Source: Drosophila persimilis (lineage: Eukaryota > Arthropoda > Insecta > Diptera > Drosophilidae). From it: 64,000 nt of DNA. The notes beneath the pieces are model-generated. The model did not search any database. It was not told where the DNA came from and saw only the letters and a program-made list of their open reading frames with translations. The first letter of the stretch is position 1; the number at the start of each line of letters is the position of its first letter. Shown here in pieces: positions 1-10,437 of this stretch. Position numbers and translations under genes: made by a program. The DNA is taken from positions 18,920 through 82,919 of the forward strand of contig NW_020825565.1 in the NCBI RefSeq assembly GCF_003286085.1, given 5' to 3'.

Positions 1-22
1 ATTTTGAGTATCGGGTATAAAA
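1..22 (-). mobile_element. DINE-1 element, 5' terminal fragment cut by the window edge
   Basis: The first 22 bases are the complement of the DINE-1 5' end (TATACCCGATACTC plus the start of its short palindrome). They join gypsy-A gag at exactly the gag position where the full copy at 4288-5377 joins its own gag, so the two are the same ancestral insertion carried in duplicated gypsy-A units. The rest of the element lies outside the window. Confidence 0.85.
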
Positions 23-634
23 ATTAGAGACAATGCCTTACGCATTTTTGTCACTGGCCTAAACGGCGGTATTTCTGAAATCATATTCTCATTGAATCCC
101 CCAGATTTACCGAATGCCTTGGCAAAGGTACTGGAATTGCAATCAAATAACATTGCCTACCAATTCAGTGGCCCCAGAAATTCAGGGAATAATAATTATA
201 ATACATTAAGATTCAACCAACGACAACCAAGGACTAATAGTTCACCATTCGACCAAAAAAGGGATTTTCAGAGGAATAACATTTCATGGGGACAACCCTA
301 TTTCTTGGGTAATAGACAACAAAATCAGGCCCCAGAACCAAGGGATGTAGACGAATCATTACAAATCCAGAACCGACAGAAAAGCTTTCAATACAGGGGA
401 AATAATAATAATAATAGATATTATCGGGAGAATACTAATAGTTATTATAGGAGAAATAATAACAATTATAACCAAGCTCAGCATTTTAGGGCAAACGTGG
501 TACCGAATAATCAATCTAACGCAAATCAAGCGCAGAAACGAAAACCAAATGAAACGTCGGAACTACCGGCTAATAAAGCAATGCGGATAAATAACATTGA
601 GGAGTACCATTTTTTAGATCAGCCCCCGAAGTAG
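23..634 (+). pseudogene. gypsy-A gag, C-terminal part (first tandem unit)
   Basis: The open frame continues from the DINE-1 junction to a stop at 634. It encodes the C-terminal part of a Ty3/gypsy gag: a capsid-end segment with LPNALAKVLELQ, then a very Asn/Arg/Gln-rich nucleocapsid-like tail (NNNNNRYYREN type) with no CCHC knuckle, then INNIEEYHFLDQPPK. A basic low-complexity tail without a zinc knuckle is typical of gypsy-group gags. The N-terminal half lies upstream of the window. It is about 97% identical by eye to 5378-5962, which has a ~27-bp internal deletion relative to this copy. Confidence 0.8.
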
Positions 635-1051
635 GACTGCCCTACTTAAAAAGAGTAGATAAAAAAAAAAATAAACAAAGAGTTACAAGTTTTCATAGAT
701 ACGGGGAGCAACTTCCTGTTATATAAAATATATGAATATACGAAAATAAAAAAGAATTATCAATTTATAAGAAAGTTGCTACAGTAAATGGGTTTTCAAT
801 AATTAAATATTTCCATAATATAACTATTTTTAACACAAAACAAGTGTTTTATGAAATATATGGAATGGAGGCAGATTTACTAATAGGATTTAACCTTTTA
901 AAGAAAATCGGAGCTGTTATTTATACAGGAAAGGGGACTTTAAGTTATAAAGACAATGAAGAGAAACTAATATATGATGAGGTTCTTTCTTTAAACAAAT
1001 TAACCTGTATTGAAGGAAAAACCATCCTTCCATTGAAGTAATATATAATAA
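635..1051 (+). pseudogene. gypsy-A aspartic protease region (first unit)
   Basis: A retropepsin-like sequence follows gag. The active-site triad Asp-Thr-Gly is encoded at 698-706 (IDTGSNFLL context), and the flap-end motif DLLIGFNLL lies in the open frame 844-1041. The two pieces are in different frames after a short AT-rich indel near 715-745. The intact-looking stretch stops at 1041 because a codon differs from the second unit (TAA in place of GAA). A DINE-1 then interrupts the frame 10 bases later. Confidence 0.7.
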
Positions 1052-2190
1052 AACGAGGGGGAACGTTGTGAGTTGCTGCGGACACCGCAACTCTAAGGTT
1101 ATACCCGATACTAAGTCAGTATGGCTCTCCTCCGGCAGACGCCGCTAATATTTAACGACACGACAAAGAGTGCGTGCGAGAGAGACAGAAAATCAGTATG
1201 AGCGTGACGTCGGGCGCTGCGTAGCCACTGCAAATTGATTTGTTCCTTTTGGCTAAAAAAATGGTCTGATCTGATCCAGATTCAGCAATCTAATAGATAT
1301 GGTCATTATCTATGATTCTGCGTTTTTAGTTTTCTCAAATCTGCAATATTGTGGATGCAACAGATTTTCGTCCTTTGTGGGGGCGGATGGGGGTGGGGCG
1401 AAATTCTGAGATATACGTTTTATAGTGACATCTTAAAGGAGTGTGTGCACCAAATTTGGTTACTCTAGCCTTAATAGTCTCTGAAAATTGTGGTTGCCTC
1501 AGATTTTCGTCCTTTGCGGGGGCGGAAGGGGGTGTGGCGAAATTTGGACATGAAACGGTCAAGGTCCGATATCACAGGAGTGTGGATACCAAATTTGGTT
1601 GCTCTGGCTTTTATAGGATCTGAGATCCTTGAACTCATATTTTGCAATTGGCAAAACCGACCATGAAACCTGTGTGTTAGAGTGAGACAGAGCGAGAAAG
1701 AGTGAAATTGTTTTCGTGATTCTGGCTGTAATAATTATACGATCTGGTTCAGATTTTGCACTCTAGAAGATATAGTCATCTTCTACGATTCTGCGTTTTT
1801 AGTTTTCTCGTATCGTCGAAATTGTGGATGCCACAGATTTTCGCCCTTTGTGGGGGCGGAAGTGGGCGGGGCAAAGTTTTGAAATATTTTTGGAGCAGTG
1901 ACATATCACAGAAGTCTGGATCCAAAACATCGTTGCTCTAGCTCTTATAGTCTTTGAGCATTAGGCGCTGAAGGGGACGGACAGACGGACAGACGGACGG
2001 ACGGACAGACGGACAGACGGACGGACGGACGGACGGACAGACAGACATGGCTCAATCGACTCGGCTATTGATGCTGATCAAGAATATATATACTTTATGG
2101 GGTCGGAAACGATTCCTTCTGGACGTTACACACATCCACTTTTACCACAAATCTAATATACCCCAATACTCATTTTGAGTATCGGGTATA
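1052..2190 (-). mobile_element. DINE-1 (Helentron-type) element inserted between protease and RT of gypsy-A
   Basis: Full-length, 1.14 kb, read on the minus strand. The 5' end TATACCCGATACTC is at 2190. The (GTCY)n array appears as GACR repeats at about 1974-2046. The subterminal inverted repeat AGTATCGGGTATAA and the GAGTTGC/GCAACTC hairpin come before the 3' end ...CCCCCTCGTT at 1052. No target duplication is seen; it sits in an A/T run, as expected for this group. The second gypsy-A unit has the uninterrupted sequence at 7481-7510, an empty site dating this insertion after the tandem duplication. It has no coding capacity. Confidence 0.9.
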
Positions 2191-3290
2191 AAAATATTTT
2201 GAAGAAGAAAATAGTCAATAGTTTGTGATTCAAATATCCTGAACCCGCCGTCGTTGAATCATCCGACATCCAAAGTTTTAATAGTTTGGGATTAAAATAT
2301 CCTGAGCACGCCGTCGTTGAATTATCTGACACTAAAAGTTTGAATAGTTTGGGATTAAAGAATCCTGAACACGCCGTCGTTGAATTATCCGACAATGAAC
2401 AATTTAAACGTTTGGGATGCAAAAATCCTGAACGCGCCGTCGTAGAAATATCCGACATACAAAGTTATGCAAATTCTGAATTGAAAAAAATGAAATTGTA
2501 TAACACAATAACCTACAAAGAGGACAATTTAGAAAATCTCAGAGAGAAAATGGTATCTATCATCGAAGAAGACCATGCCAATATAGATTTACAGTTACCG
2601 TTCAGAACGGATATAAAAGGAGAGATTAACACTGAACATGATAGACCGGTATATGGCAAACAGTATCCATACGCTTATTCGGTTAACGATTTCGTTAATA
2701 ACGAAATAAGTAAAATGTTAGATGAAGGTATAATCAGACCTAGTAAAAGCCCATATAATTCACCGGTAATAGTAGTACCAAAGAAGGGAGTAAATGAGGA
2801 CGGAACTTCTAAACATATATTAGTAATAGACTTTAAGAAACTTAATGAAAACACCATACCGGATAGATACCCTATGCAATATCCTTCAGTAATCCTTGCC
2901 AATTTAGGTAAGGCAAAGTATTTCTCGGCCATTGATTTAGAGTCAAGTTTCTATCAGATTTTAATGAGGGAATCAGATATTGAAAAACATCTTTTTCCAT
3001 AAATAACGGCAAATATGAATTTCTAAAAATGCCTATGGGATTGACGAACGCTCCCAGAATTTTCCAAAGGGCAATGGACGATATACTTAGAGAACAAGTT
3101 GGGAAAACTTGTCACGTCTATATAGACGATATAATAATATTTTCAAAAACTATAGAACAACATTATAAAGATCTTATTCATATAATACAGATTTTGCAAA
3201 ACGCTAATATGAAAATTTCCCTAGAGAAGTCTAAATTCTTTCAATTGGAAACCAAATTTCTGGGATACATTGTTTCCCAAAAAACAAAAA
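2191..3290 (+). pseudogene. gypsy-A reverse transcriptase (first unit, frameshifted)
   Basis: Ty3/gypsy RT. It begins with the repeat-bearing linker (2226-2478), then motifs for strand entry (DEGIIRPSKSPYNSPVIVVPKK), VIDFKKLNENT, the first catalytic Asp in SAIDLES, GLTNAPRIFQ and the YIDD catalytic pair near 3118-3130. The frame breaks near 2985, where an A-run has five A's; the second unit has six there and stays open. The RT ends abruptly after GYIVS, so RNase H and integrase are missing and the sequence passes straight into A-rich leader. Motifs place it near the gypsy (mdg4) group. Confidence 0.85.
2226..2478 (+). repeat. 63-bp in-frame tandem repeat, four units, in the protease-RT linker
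   Basis: Four consecutive units of 63 bp (21 codons). The shared CGCCGTCG starts at 2246, 2309, 2372 and 2435. Each unit encodes a variant of LGLKNPEHAVVELSD followed by a short polar spacer. The repeat is in frame with the RT. The same array occurs at 7525-7776 and, inverted, at 27163-27390, so it belongs to the element rather than to this copy. Confidence 0.9.
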
Positions 3291-3668
3291 ATAAATACAA
3301 AAAAAAGCTAATCAAGACAATTCAAAAATACAAAAAAAAAACCAAAATCTTTAAACAAAACCAATCAAAACGAAACACAAAGAAAGTGAAACTACCAGCT
3401 AAACCAAAGAAGGAAGACCCCCAGAAGACCCAGTTAAACAACAAAGAAATTTACGAAGGAAGACCCGTTCGAAGCTCTGTCAGCCAAACCAAGAAGGAAG
3501 ACCCGTTCGAAGATCTGTCAGCCAAACCAAGAAGGAAGGCCCTAAGAAGGACGACCCCTACCGGATAGTTAGTGAGCGAAAGTTGTAGTACTAAATATAT
3601 AAGTTCAATTAGGTTTAAGCCCAGCGGTGGTCAAGAATATAAAAACAAACATATAAGAAAAATTTAAG
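3291..3668 (+). other. Chimeric junction: truncated RT joined to the gypsy-A 5' leader
   Basis: Right after the RT the sequence becomes A-rich (repeated caaaaa/aaaacc) and runs into a spacer ending just before gag at 3669. An A-rich, GTGAAA-containing stretch before gag is typical of the 5' leader of gypsy-type elements, so I read this as RT joined to leader with RNase H, integrase and both LTRs missing. It has a 39-bp tandem duplication (GAAGACCCGTTCGAAG... units at about 3458 and 3497). The open frame through it (to 3568) is probably not a gene. The same junction recurs at 8591-8867. Confidence 0.65.
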
Positions 3669-4287
3669 GTGGATCAACTAACTTTAGAGTTTGGAAAACT
3701 AAAAATGATTAACTCACAAACAAGGACCGGTCTCACTGCAGATCTGGTCAAACAATTGATAGCACATCAAATTTCACAAGTACAGGAGCAAATAGTAAAT
3801 TTGAAACAACAAATAGAAACTAAATCCGATCAGGTATCAGATTATCAGGCAGAAACAATAGACGAGACAATAAAAGATGACACCACATTAAAAGTAATAG
3901 AATCCCTAACAATTTTCAATGGTGGATTAAACCAATACGTAGGATGGAGGGAAGCTGCAGAAACTGCAGTGAAATTATATAAGAAAGGAAGTAAGCAATA
4001 TTATATTGCCTTAACAATTTTAAGAAACAAAATAACAGGACCTGCACATGACGCACTGACCACTACGGGACAGTTTTAAATGTTGATGCCATACTTTCAC
4101 GACTTGACTTTGTTTACAGTGACAAGAGACCAATTTATATAATAGAACAGGAGCTAAGCGTTCTCCGACAAGGGACCCTTTCAATAATAGATTTCTATAA
4201 CGAGGTTAACAAGAAAATGACCTTGTTAATAAATAAGACAATAATGACTCACGGAAAGGACAGTGAAATTACGAAAGAATCAAATAA
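3669..4287 (+). pseudogene. gypsy-A gag, N-terminal half (second tandem unit)
   Basis: The frame starts with DQLTLEFGKLKMI. The expected first ATG is GTG here (3669), so either the start codon is mutated or Met at 3705 is used. A Gln/Glu-rich coiled-coil-like segment follows (VQEQIVNLKQQIE), then a capsid-like domain (FNGGLNQYVGWREAAETAV). A frame change near 4079 ends the 136-codon open frame. The other frame continues with IIEQELSVLRQGT to the DINE-1 at 4288, and the gag resumes at 5378. Family: gypsy-group gag. Confidence 0.75.
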
Positions 4288-5377
4288 AACGAGGGGGAAC
4301 GTTGTGAGTTGCTGCGGACACCGCAACTCTACAGTTATACCCGATACTAAGTCAGTATTGCACTCCTCCGGCAGACGCCGCTAATAAAAAACGACACGAC
4401 AAAGAGTGCGTGCGAGAGAGACAGAAAAAAACTGTCTGTGCGTGACGTCGGGCGCTGCGTAGCCAGTGCAAATTGATTTGTTCCTTTTGGCTATAAAAAT
4501 TATCTGATCTGATCCAGACTCAGCAATCTGATAGATATGGTCATTCTCTATGATTCTGCGTTTTTAGTTTTCTCGAATCTGCAATATTGTGAATGCAACA
4601 GATTCTCGTCCTTTGTGGGGGCGGAAGGGGGTGGGGCGAAATTCTGAGATATACGTGTTATAGTGAGATCTAACAGAAGTGCGGAAACCAAATTTGGTTA
4701 CTCTAGCCTTAATAGTCTCTGAGATTTATGGTTGCCCCAGATTTTCGTACTTTGGGGGGGCGGAAGGGGGTGCGGCGAAATTTTGACACAAAACGGTCAA
4801 GGTCCGATATCACAGGAGTGTGGATACCAAATTTGGTTGCTCTAGCTCTTATGGGTTCTGAGATCCTTGAACTCATATTTTGCAATTGGCAAAACCGACC
4901 ATGAAACCTGTGTGTTAGAGTGAGACAGAGCGAGAAAGAGTGAAATTGTTTTCGTGATTCTGGCTATAATAATTATACGATCTGGTTCAGATTTTGCACT
5001 CTGTAAGATAAGGTCATCTACGATTCTGCGTTTTTAGTTTTCTCGTATCGTCGAAATTGTGGATGCCACAGATTTTCGCCCTTTGTGGGGGCGGAAGTGG
5101 GCGGGGCAAAGTTTTGAAATATTTTTGTAGCAGTGACATATCACAGAAGTCTGTATCCAAAACATCGTTGCTCTAGCTCTTATAGTCTTTGAGCACTAGG
5201 CGCTGAAGGGGACGGACAGACGGACAGACAGACATGGCTCAATCGACTCGGCTATTGATGCTGATCAAGAATATATATACTTTATGCGGTCGGAAACGAT
5301 TCCTTCTGGACGTTACACACATCCACTTTTACCACAAATCTAATATACCCCAATACTCATTTTGAGTATCGGGTATA
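4288..5377 (-). mobile_element. DINE-1 inside gypsy-A gag (second unit)
   Basis: Full-length minus-strand copy, 1.09 kb. The 3' hairpin and AACGAGGGGG end are at the left, a short GACR/GTCY array at about 5213-5232, and the 5' TATACCC end at 5377. The gag reading continues on both sides (VNKKMTLL... left, RIFVTGLNGG right), showing a simple insertion. The same junction occurs at 1-22 and at 28456, so this insertion predates duplication of gypsy-A. Confidence 0.92.
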
Positions 5378-5990
5378 AAAATTAGAGACAATGCCTTACG
5401 CATTTTTGTCACTGGCCTAAACGGCGGTATTTCTGAAATCATATTCTCATTGAATCCCCCAGATTTACCGAATGCCTTGGCAAAGGTACTGGAATTGCAA
5501 TCAAATAACATTGCCTACCAATTCAGTGGCCCCAGAAATTCAGGGAATAATAATTATAATACATTAAGATTCAACCAACGACAACCAAGGACTATTCAGA
5601 GGAATAACATTTCATGGGGACAACCCTATTTCTTGGGTAATAGACAACAAAATCAGGCCCCAGAACCAATGGATGTAGACGAATCATTACAAATCCAGAA
5701 CCGACAGAACAGCTTTCAATACAGGGGAAATAATAATAATAATAGATATTATCGGGAGAATACTAATAGTTATTATAGGAGAAATAATAACAATTATAAC
5801 CAAGCTCAGCATTTTAGGGCAAACGTGGTACGGAATAATCAATCTAACGCAAATCAAGCGCAGAAACGAAAACCAAATGAAACGTCGGAACTACCGGCTA
5901 ATAAAGCAATGCGGATAAATAACATTGAGGAGTACCATTTTTTAGATCAGCCCCCGAAGTAGGACTGCCCTACTTAAAAAGAGTAGATAA
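5378..5990 (+). pseudogene. gypsy-A gag, C-terminal part (second unit)
   Basis: Continuation of the gag broken at 4287, open to a stop at 5962. It has the same order as 23-634: LPNALAKVLELQ, Asn/Arg-rich tail, INNIEEYHFLDQPPK. It lacks about 27 bp (nine codons, near 5593) present in the other two copies. MDVDES is retained here, where the others read RDVDES. The gag-protease junction is then split by another DINE-1. Confidence 0.8.
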
Positions 5991-7104
5991 AACGAGGGGG
6001 AACGTTGTGAGTTGCTGCGGACACCGCAACTCTACAGTTATACCCGATACTAAGTCAGTATGGCTCTCCTCCGGCAGACGCCGCTAATATTAAACGACAC
6101 GACAAAGAGTGCGTGCGAGAGAGACAGAAAATCAGTCTGTGCGTGACGTCGGGCGCTGCGTAGCCAATGCAAATTGATTTGTTCCTTCTGGCTACAAAAA
6201 TTATCTGATCTGATCCAGATTCAGCAATCTGATAGATATGGTCGTTATCTATGATTCTGCGTTTTTAGTTTTCTCAAATCTGCAATATTGTGGATGCAAC
6301 AGATTTTCGTCCTTTGTGTGGGCGGAAGGGGCTGGGGCGAAATTTTGAGATATACGTTTTATAGTGAGATCTAAGAGAAGTGCGGATTCCAAATTTGGTT
6401 ACTCTAGCGTTAATAGTCTCTGAGATTTGTGGTTGCCTCAGATTTTCGTCCTTTGCGGGGCGGAAGGGGGTGTGGCGAAATTTTGAAACAAACTCGTCTC
6501 GGTCTGATATATTAGGAGTGTGGATACCAAATTTGGTTGCTCTAGCTTTTATAGTCTCTGAGATCTAGGCGCTAATGTTTTACTCTAAGGAAAGCCGCCT
6601 ATGCTACGTGTGTGTTAGAGAGAGACAGGGCGAGAAAAAATGAAATTGTTTTCTTGATGCTGGCTATAATAATAATACGATCCAATTCAGCTTCTGCAGT
6701 CTAAAAGATATGGTCATTCTCTACGATTCTGCGTTTTTGGTTTTATCGTATCTTGAAAATTGTGGATGCCACAGATTTTCGCCCTTTGTGGAGGCGGAAG
6801 TGGGCGGGGCAAAGTTTTGAAATATTTCTGTAGCAGTGACATATCACAGAAGTCTGGATCCAAAACAGCGTTGCTCTAGCTCTTATAGTCTTTGAGCATT
6901 AGGCGCTGAAGGGGACGGACAGACGGACAGACGGACGGACGGACAGACGTACAGACAGACATGGCTCAATCGACTCGGCTATTGATGCTGATCAAGAATA
7001 TATATACTTTATAGGGTCGGAAACGATTCCTTCTGGACGTTACACACATCCACTTTTACCACAAATCTAATATACCCCAATACTCATTTTGAGTATCGGG
7101 TATA
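5991..7104 (-). mobile_element. DINE-1 between gag and protease of gypsy-A (second unit)
   Basis: Full-length minus-strand copy. The hairpin end is at 5991, the GACR array at 6916-6958 and the TATACCC end at 7104. The first gypsy-A unit has the uninterrupted sequence at 655-675, an empty site, so this insertion is younger than the tandem duplication. The middle block resembles the copies at 22659 and 11431 more than the neighbour at 4288, suggesting at least two DINE-1 subtypes here. Confidence 0.9.
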
Positions 7105-7519
7105 CAAATAAACAAAGAGTTACAAGTTTTGATAGATACGGGGAGCAACTTCCTGTTATAAAAAAAAGGGAATTTACGAAAATAAAAAAGAATTATCAAT
7201 TTATAAGAAAGTTGCTACAGTAAATGGGTTTTCAATAATTAAATATTTCCATAATATAACTATTTTTAACACAAAACAAGTGTTTTATGAAATATATGGA
7301 ATGGAGGCAGATTTACTAATAGGATTTAACCTTTTAAAGAAAATCGGAGCTGTTATTTATACAGGAAAGGGGACTTTAAGTTATAAAGACAATGAAGAGA
7401 AACTAATATATGATGAGGTTCTTTCTTTAAACAAATTAACCTTTATAGAAGGAAAAACCATCCTTCCATTGAAGGAATATATAATAAAAAAATATTTTGA
7501 AGAAGAAAATAGTCAATAG
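7105..7519 (+). pseudogene. gypsy-A aspartic protease (second unit)
   Basis: VLIDTGSNFLL (Asp-Thr-Gly at about 7135-7143) is followed by a short indel, then the open frame 7280-7519 with DLLIGFNLLKKIGAV, ending FEEENSQ. It is longer than the first unit because the stop at 1041 is absent and no DINE-1 follows. The retropepsin fold would need the dimer, and the frame break near 7150 makes function unlikely. Confidence 0.7.
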
Positions 7520-7524
7520 TTTGT

Positions 7525-7776
7525 GATTCAAATATCCTGAACCCGCCGTCGTTGAATCATCCGACATCCAAAGTTTTAATAGTTTGGGATTAAAATATCC
7601 TGAGCACGCCGTCGTTGAATTATCCGACACTAAAAGTTTGAATAGTTTGGGATTAAAGAATCCTGAACACGCCGTCGTTGAATTATCCGACAATGAACAA
7701 TTTAAACGTTTGGGATGCAAAAATCCTGAACGCGCCGTCGTAGAAATATCCGACATACAAAGTTATGCAAATTCTG
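7525..7776 (+). repeat. 63-bp tandem repeat, second unit copy
   Basis: Same four-unit, 21-codon repeat as 2226-2478, with the CGCCGTCG core repeated every 63 bp. It differs by only a few substitutions from the first copy, consistent with duplication of the entire unit. Confidence 0.9.
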
Positions 7777-7786
7777 AATTGAAAAA

Positions 7787-8656
7787 ATGAAATTGTATAA
7801 CACAATAACCTACAAAGAGGACAATTTAGAAAATCTCAGAGAGAAAATGGTATCTATCATCGAAGAAGACCATGCCAATATAGATTTACAGTTACCGTGC
7901 AGAACGGATATAAAAGGAGAGATTAACACTGAACATGATAGACCGGTATATGGCAAACAGTATCCATACGCTTATTCGGTTAACGATTTCGGTAATAACG
8001 AAATAAGTAAAATGTTAGATAAAGGTATAATCAGACCTAGTAAAAGCCCATATAATTCACCGGTAATAGTAGTACCAAAGAAGGGAGTAAATGAGGACGG
8101 AACTTCTAAACATAGATTAGTAATAGACTTTAAGAAACTTAATGAAAACACCATACCGGATAGATACCCTATGCAAGATCCTTCAGTAATCCTTGCCAAT
8201 TTAGGTAAGGCAAAGTATTTCTCGGCCATTGATTTAGAATCAAGTTTCTATCAGATTTTAATGAGGGAATCAGATATTGAAAAAACATCTTTTTCCATAA
8301 ATAACGGCAAATATGAATTTCTAAGAATGCCTATGGGATTGACGAACGCTCCCAGAATTTTCCAAAGGGCAATGGACGATATACTTAGAGAACAAGTTGG
8401 GAAAACTTGTCACGTCTATATAGACGATATAATAATATTTTCAAAAACTATAGAACAACATTATAAAGATCTTATTCATATAATACAGATTTTGCAAAAC
8501 GCTAATATGAAAATTTCCCTAGAGAAGTCTAAATTCTTTCAATTGGAAACCAAATTTCTGGGATACATTGTTTCCCAAAAAACAAAAAATAAATACAAAA
8601 AAAAAGCTAATCAAGACAATTCAAAAATACAAAAAAAAAAAAACCAAAATCTTTAA
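7787..8656 (+). pseudogene. gypsy-A reverse transcriptase (second unit, longest open copy)
   Basis: A 289-codon open frame covering the whole RT palm and fingers: GIIRPSKSPYNSPVIVVPKK, RLVIDFKKLNENT, SAIDLESSFY (catalytic Asp), GLTNAPRIFQRAM, CHVYIDDIIIF (YIDD), ending GYIVS then lysine-rich junction sequence. The six-A run near 8282 keeps the frame open here. RNase H and integrase are absent, as in the other copies, so this is a defective retroelement fragment. The upstream linker with repeats (7584-7790) is in another frame because of a one-base difference at the AAAATGAAA stretch. Confidence 0.85.
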
Positions 8657-8867
8657 ACAAAACCAATCAAAACGAAACACAAAGAAAGTGAAACTACCAG
8701 CTAAACCAAAGAAGGAAGACCCCCAGAAGACCCAGTTAAACAACAAAGAAATTTACGAAGGAAGACCCGTTCGAAGCTCTGTCAGCCAAACCAAGAAGGA
8801 AGACCCGTTCGAAGATCTGTCAGCCAAACCAAGAAGGAAGGCCCTAAGAAGGACGACCCCTACCCCA
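8591..8867 (+). other. Second RT-leader junction, then breakpoint to Osvaldo-like LTR
   Basis: Repeats the A-rich leader of 3291-3560, including the 39-bp tandem duplication. At about 8867 it switches without any spacer to the LTR of the plus-strand Osvaldo-like element. The leader of a third gypsy-A unit is therefore cut off here. Confidence 0.75.
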
Positions 8868-9602
8868 TACCGCGTGGCAATTTCCAATGTGCTAAATGTG
8901 CCTCTCATCCGTTCCAAGTTTTCCGTCTCCAGAGATGGACCCACGTCCACGTGCCAACATAAGCGCTTCTCTCGACGACCAGCTGGCGCAGCATTACCAG
9001 CACGGTCTGAGCAGAAGCTGTAACAGTGCAACCGAGCTGTTAGCTGTTAGCCCAGGCTAACAGCCTGTTATCGCTGCTGGGTGCCGCGCTCAGTTAACAG
9101 CCAGTTACATAGCCCTCTGCCTCGTTCCCGAGCTCTGGGTTCGGAGCGCTCCTATGATCCGCACGTCGTTCATGGTAGTCTTAGCATGTAAGCTACAAGG
9201 AGTTACGTATCCCACCCCGCTACAAGCTGCCGTCGTGCACATACGCGCACCTACCATCTACACATATACATAAATACATGGAACATATTTATTGGAACCA
9301 CTCTGACTTCTTCTTTTGGATATTTTCCCACTCGTCGCTGGAAACCCGCTCCGGAGATCTGCCCTCATTCAAACACCCACCATAGCAGTTAGCTTTTTGT
9401 CTTGTAACGAACCTAAAAGGGTTCCCCCTACATATTATAAGCATAAAACGATCAGACCAAGCAACCGGCCAGGCGCAGACACCCTCTCTAAGATAGGCCA
9501 ACCCCGACGTCTCCTCAAAGTTCCATCTACTTCTACAAATTTCTTGTGCATTGACCCCTGGACGTGAATGAGGTTACCTCAGCCTGAAATAGGTCCATCA
9601 CA
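8868..9602 (+). repeat. Osvaldo-like LTR (plus strand, 5' truncated)
   Basis: The segment ends ...CATCACA two bases before a primer-binding site, marking the 3' end of an LTR. Its last ~300 bp match, inverted, 41904-42225, 48305-48630 and 58145-58440. It lacks about 150 bp found in those copies between GCATAAAAC and ATCAGACC. An internal inverted repeat (GCTGTTAGC / AACAGCC region, 9035-9080) is visible. The left end is the breakpoint with gypsy-A, so the true LTR start is not seen. Confidence 0.7.
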
Positions 9603-9604
9603 AG

Positions 9605-9622
9605 TGGCGCCCGAGCAGGGAC
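9605..9622 (+). promoter_or_regulatory. Primer-binding site, lysine-tRNA type
   Basis: TGGCGCCCGAGCAGGGAC lies two bases after the LTR end. It differs by one base from the classic tRNA-Lys-3 complement used by lentiviruses. Among Drosophila elements, Osvaldo and Ulysses use a tRNA-Lys-type site, which is the main reason for calling this element Osvaldo-like. Confidence 0.85.
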
Positions 9623-10437
9623 CTGAGGGAACGTCGACGAGGGTTTGTGGAATAAAACTCCACGGCCGCTAGAGAAACAGGAAAAACAACGCGAAGGAAA
9701 CCCCAACTTCGCGCAATTTCCAGCGGTGCGGGTTGCGCAACGAGCTAACGAAAGCGTGGCTCAGCGATAGAGAAACGCGAACGGTGCCATCACTCCGAGA
9801 AGAAATTCGAAAAGCCCGCGGCGAAGCTCGACCCAGCCAAACGAAATAGCAAACGCAAGCAATAAACGGAACAATGGAATCCCACACAGAGGAACAGCCC
9901 GGTGAGTATTACCCTGGACTCGCCAACACGAGGGTGAGTACCGGAAGGGTGAGCTAGAATCCTTCGCCGAGGAATTCAAATTCAGCCGCGAGGGTAACGT
10001 GGAAGATTTACGGAGAAATTTCACCGAACTAGTCGCCGGGCCCATCGATCACGACGCCTGGGTCAGACTGAGGGAGCTCGAGCGACAGTACGCCAGATCA
10101 CCAGGACGAGCCAGATCACCACAGCCCGGTACCTCGGCATAATCGGAGAAGCGAAAGACAGACCCCGAGCTCAGCCTACGACCCCGTGGAACCACGGGGG
10201 GCAAAACCAGCGTCCCGCCGACATCGATAACCGCCGCAGGGCTACCAAAGAAGGTCCTTCTCGAAGACGGAAACGGCCCCACAGACGGCCATTAGTACAG
10301 TCACGCCGCGCAGAAGGCGGAACGGATTCAAAGGCGAGACGAATCGGGCCCAGTTCCGAAAACCTCACTGGAAAGCCCCGGAATCCGCAAGGGGGCCACA
10401 CGATGTCGGCGCTCCAGTCCGGGAAGCTGCAGATCGA
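9623..10437 (+). pseudogene. Osvaldo-like leader and decayed gag N-terminus
   Basis: A leader of about 250 bp precedes ATG at 9874 (MESHTEEQPG). That frame closes within 29 codons. The gag-like sequence continues in another frame from about 9945 (ELESFAEEFKFS...VEDLRRNFTELVAGP, then a polar arginine/proline-rich part) with further stops after 10137. The expected capsid is largely missing before the zinc knuckles, so a deletion is likely near 10300-10430. The same sequence, inverted and interrupted by an R1-clade LINE, is at 57441-58144. Confidence 0.6.

Noticed and set aside
1335..1562. 75-codon minus-strand frame, repeated at 21997-22224 and 49574-49801
   Set aside because: It lies inside DINE-1, which is non-coding. 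The frame is carried along by element identity, and no start context or domain supports a gene.
7436..7756. Minus-strand frame with a Ser/Thr/Cys repeat (SDNSTTACSGFFNPK)
   Set aside because: It is the antisense shadow of the 63-bp repeat in gypsy-A pol; the plus strand encodes the real linker.
9035..9080. Inverted TAACAG/CTGTTA repeats in the LTR as a terminator
   Set aside because: Bacterial-type terminators do not apply. At most it is an LTR hairpin with no evidence of function.
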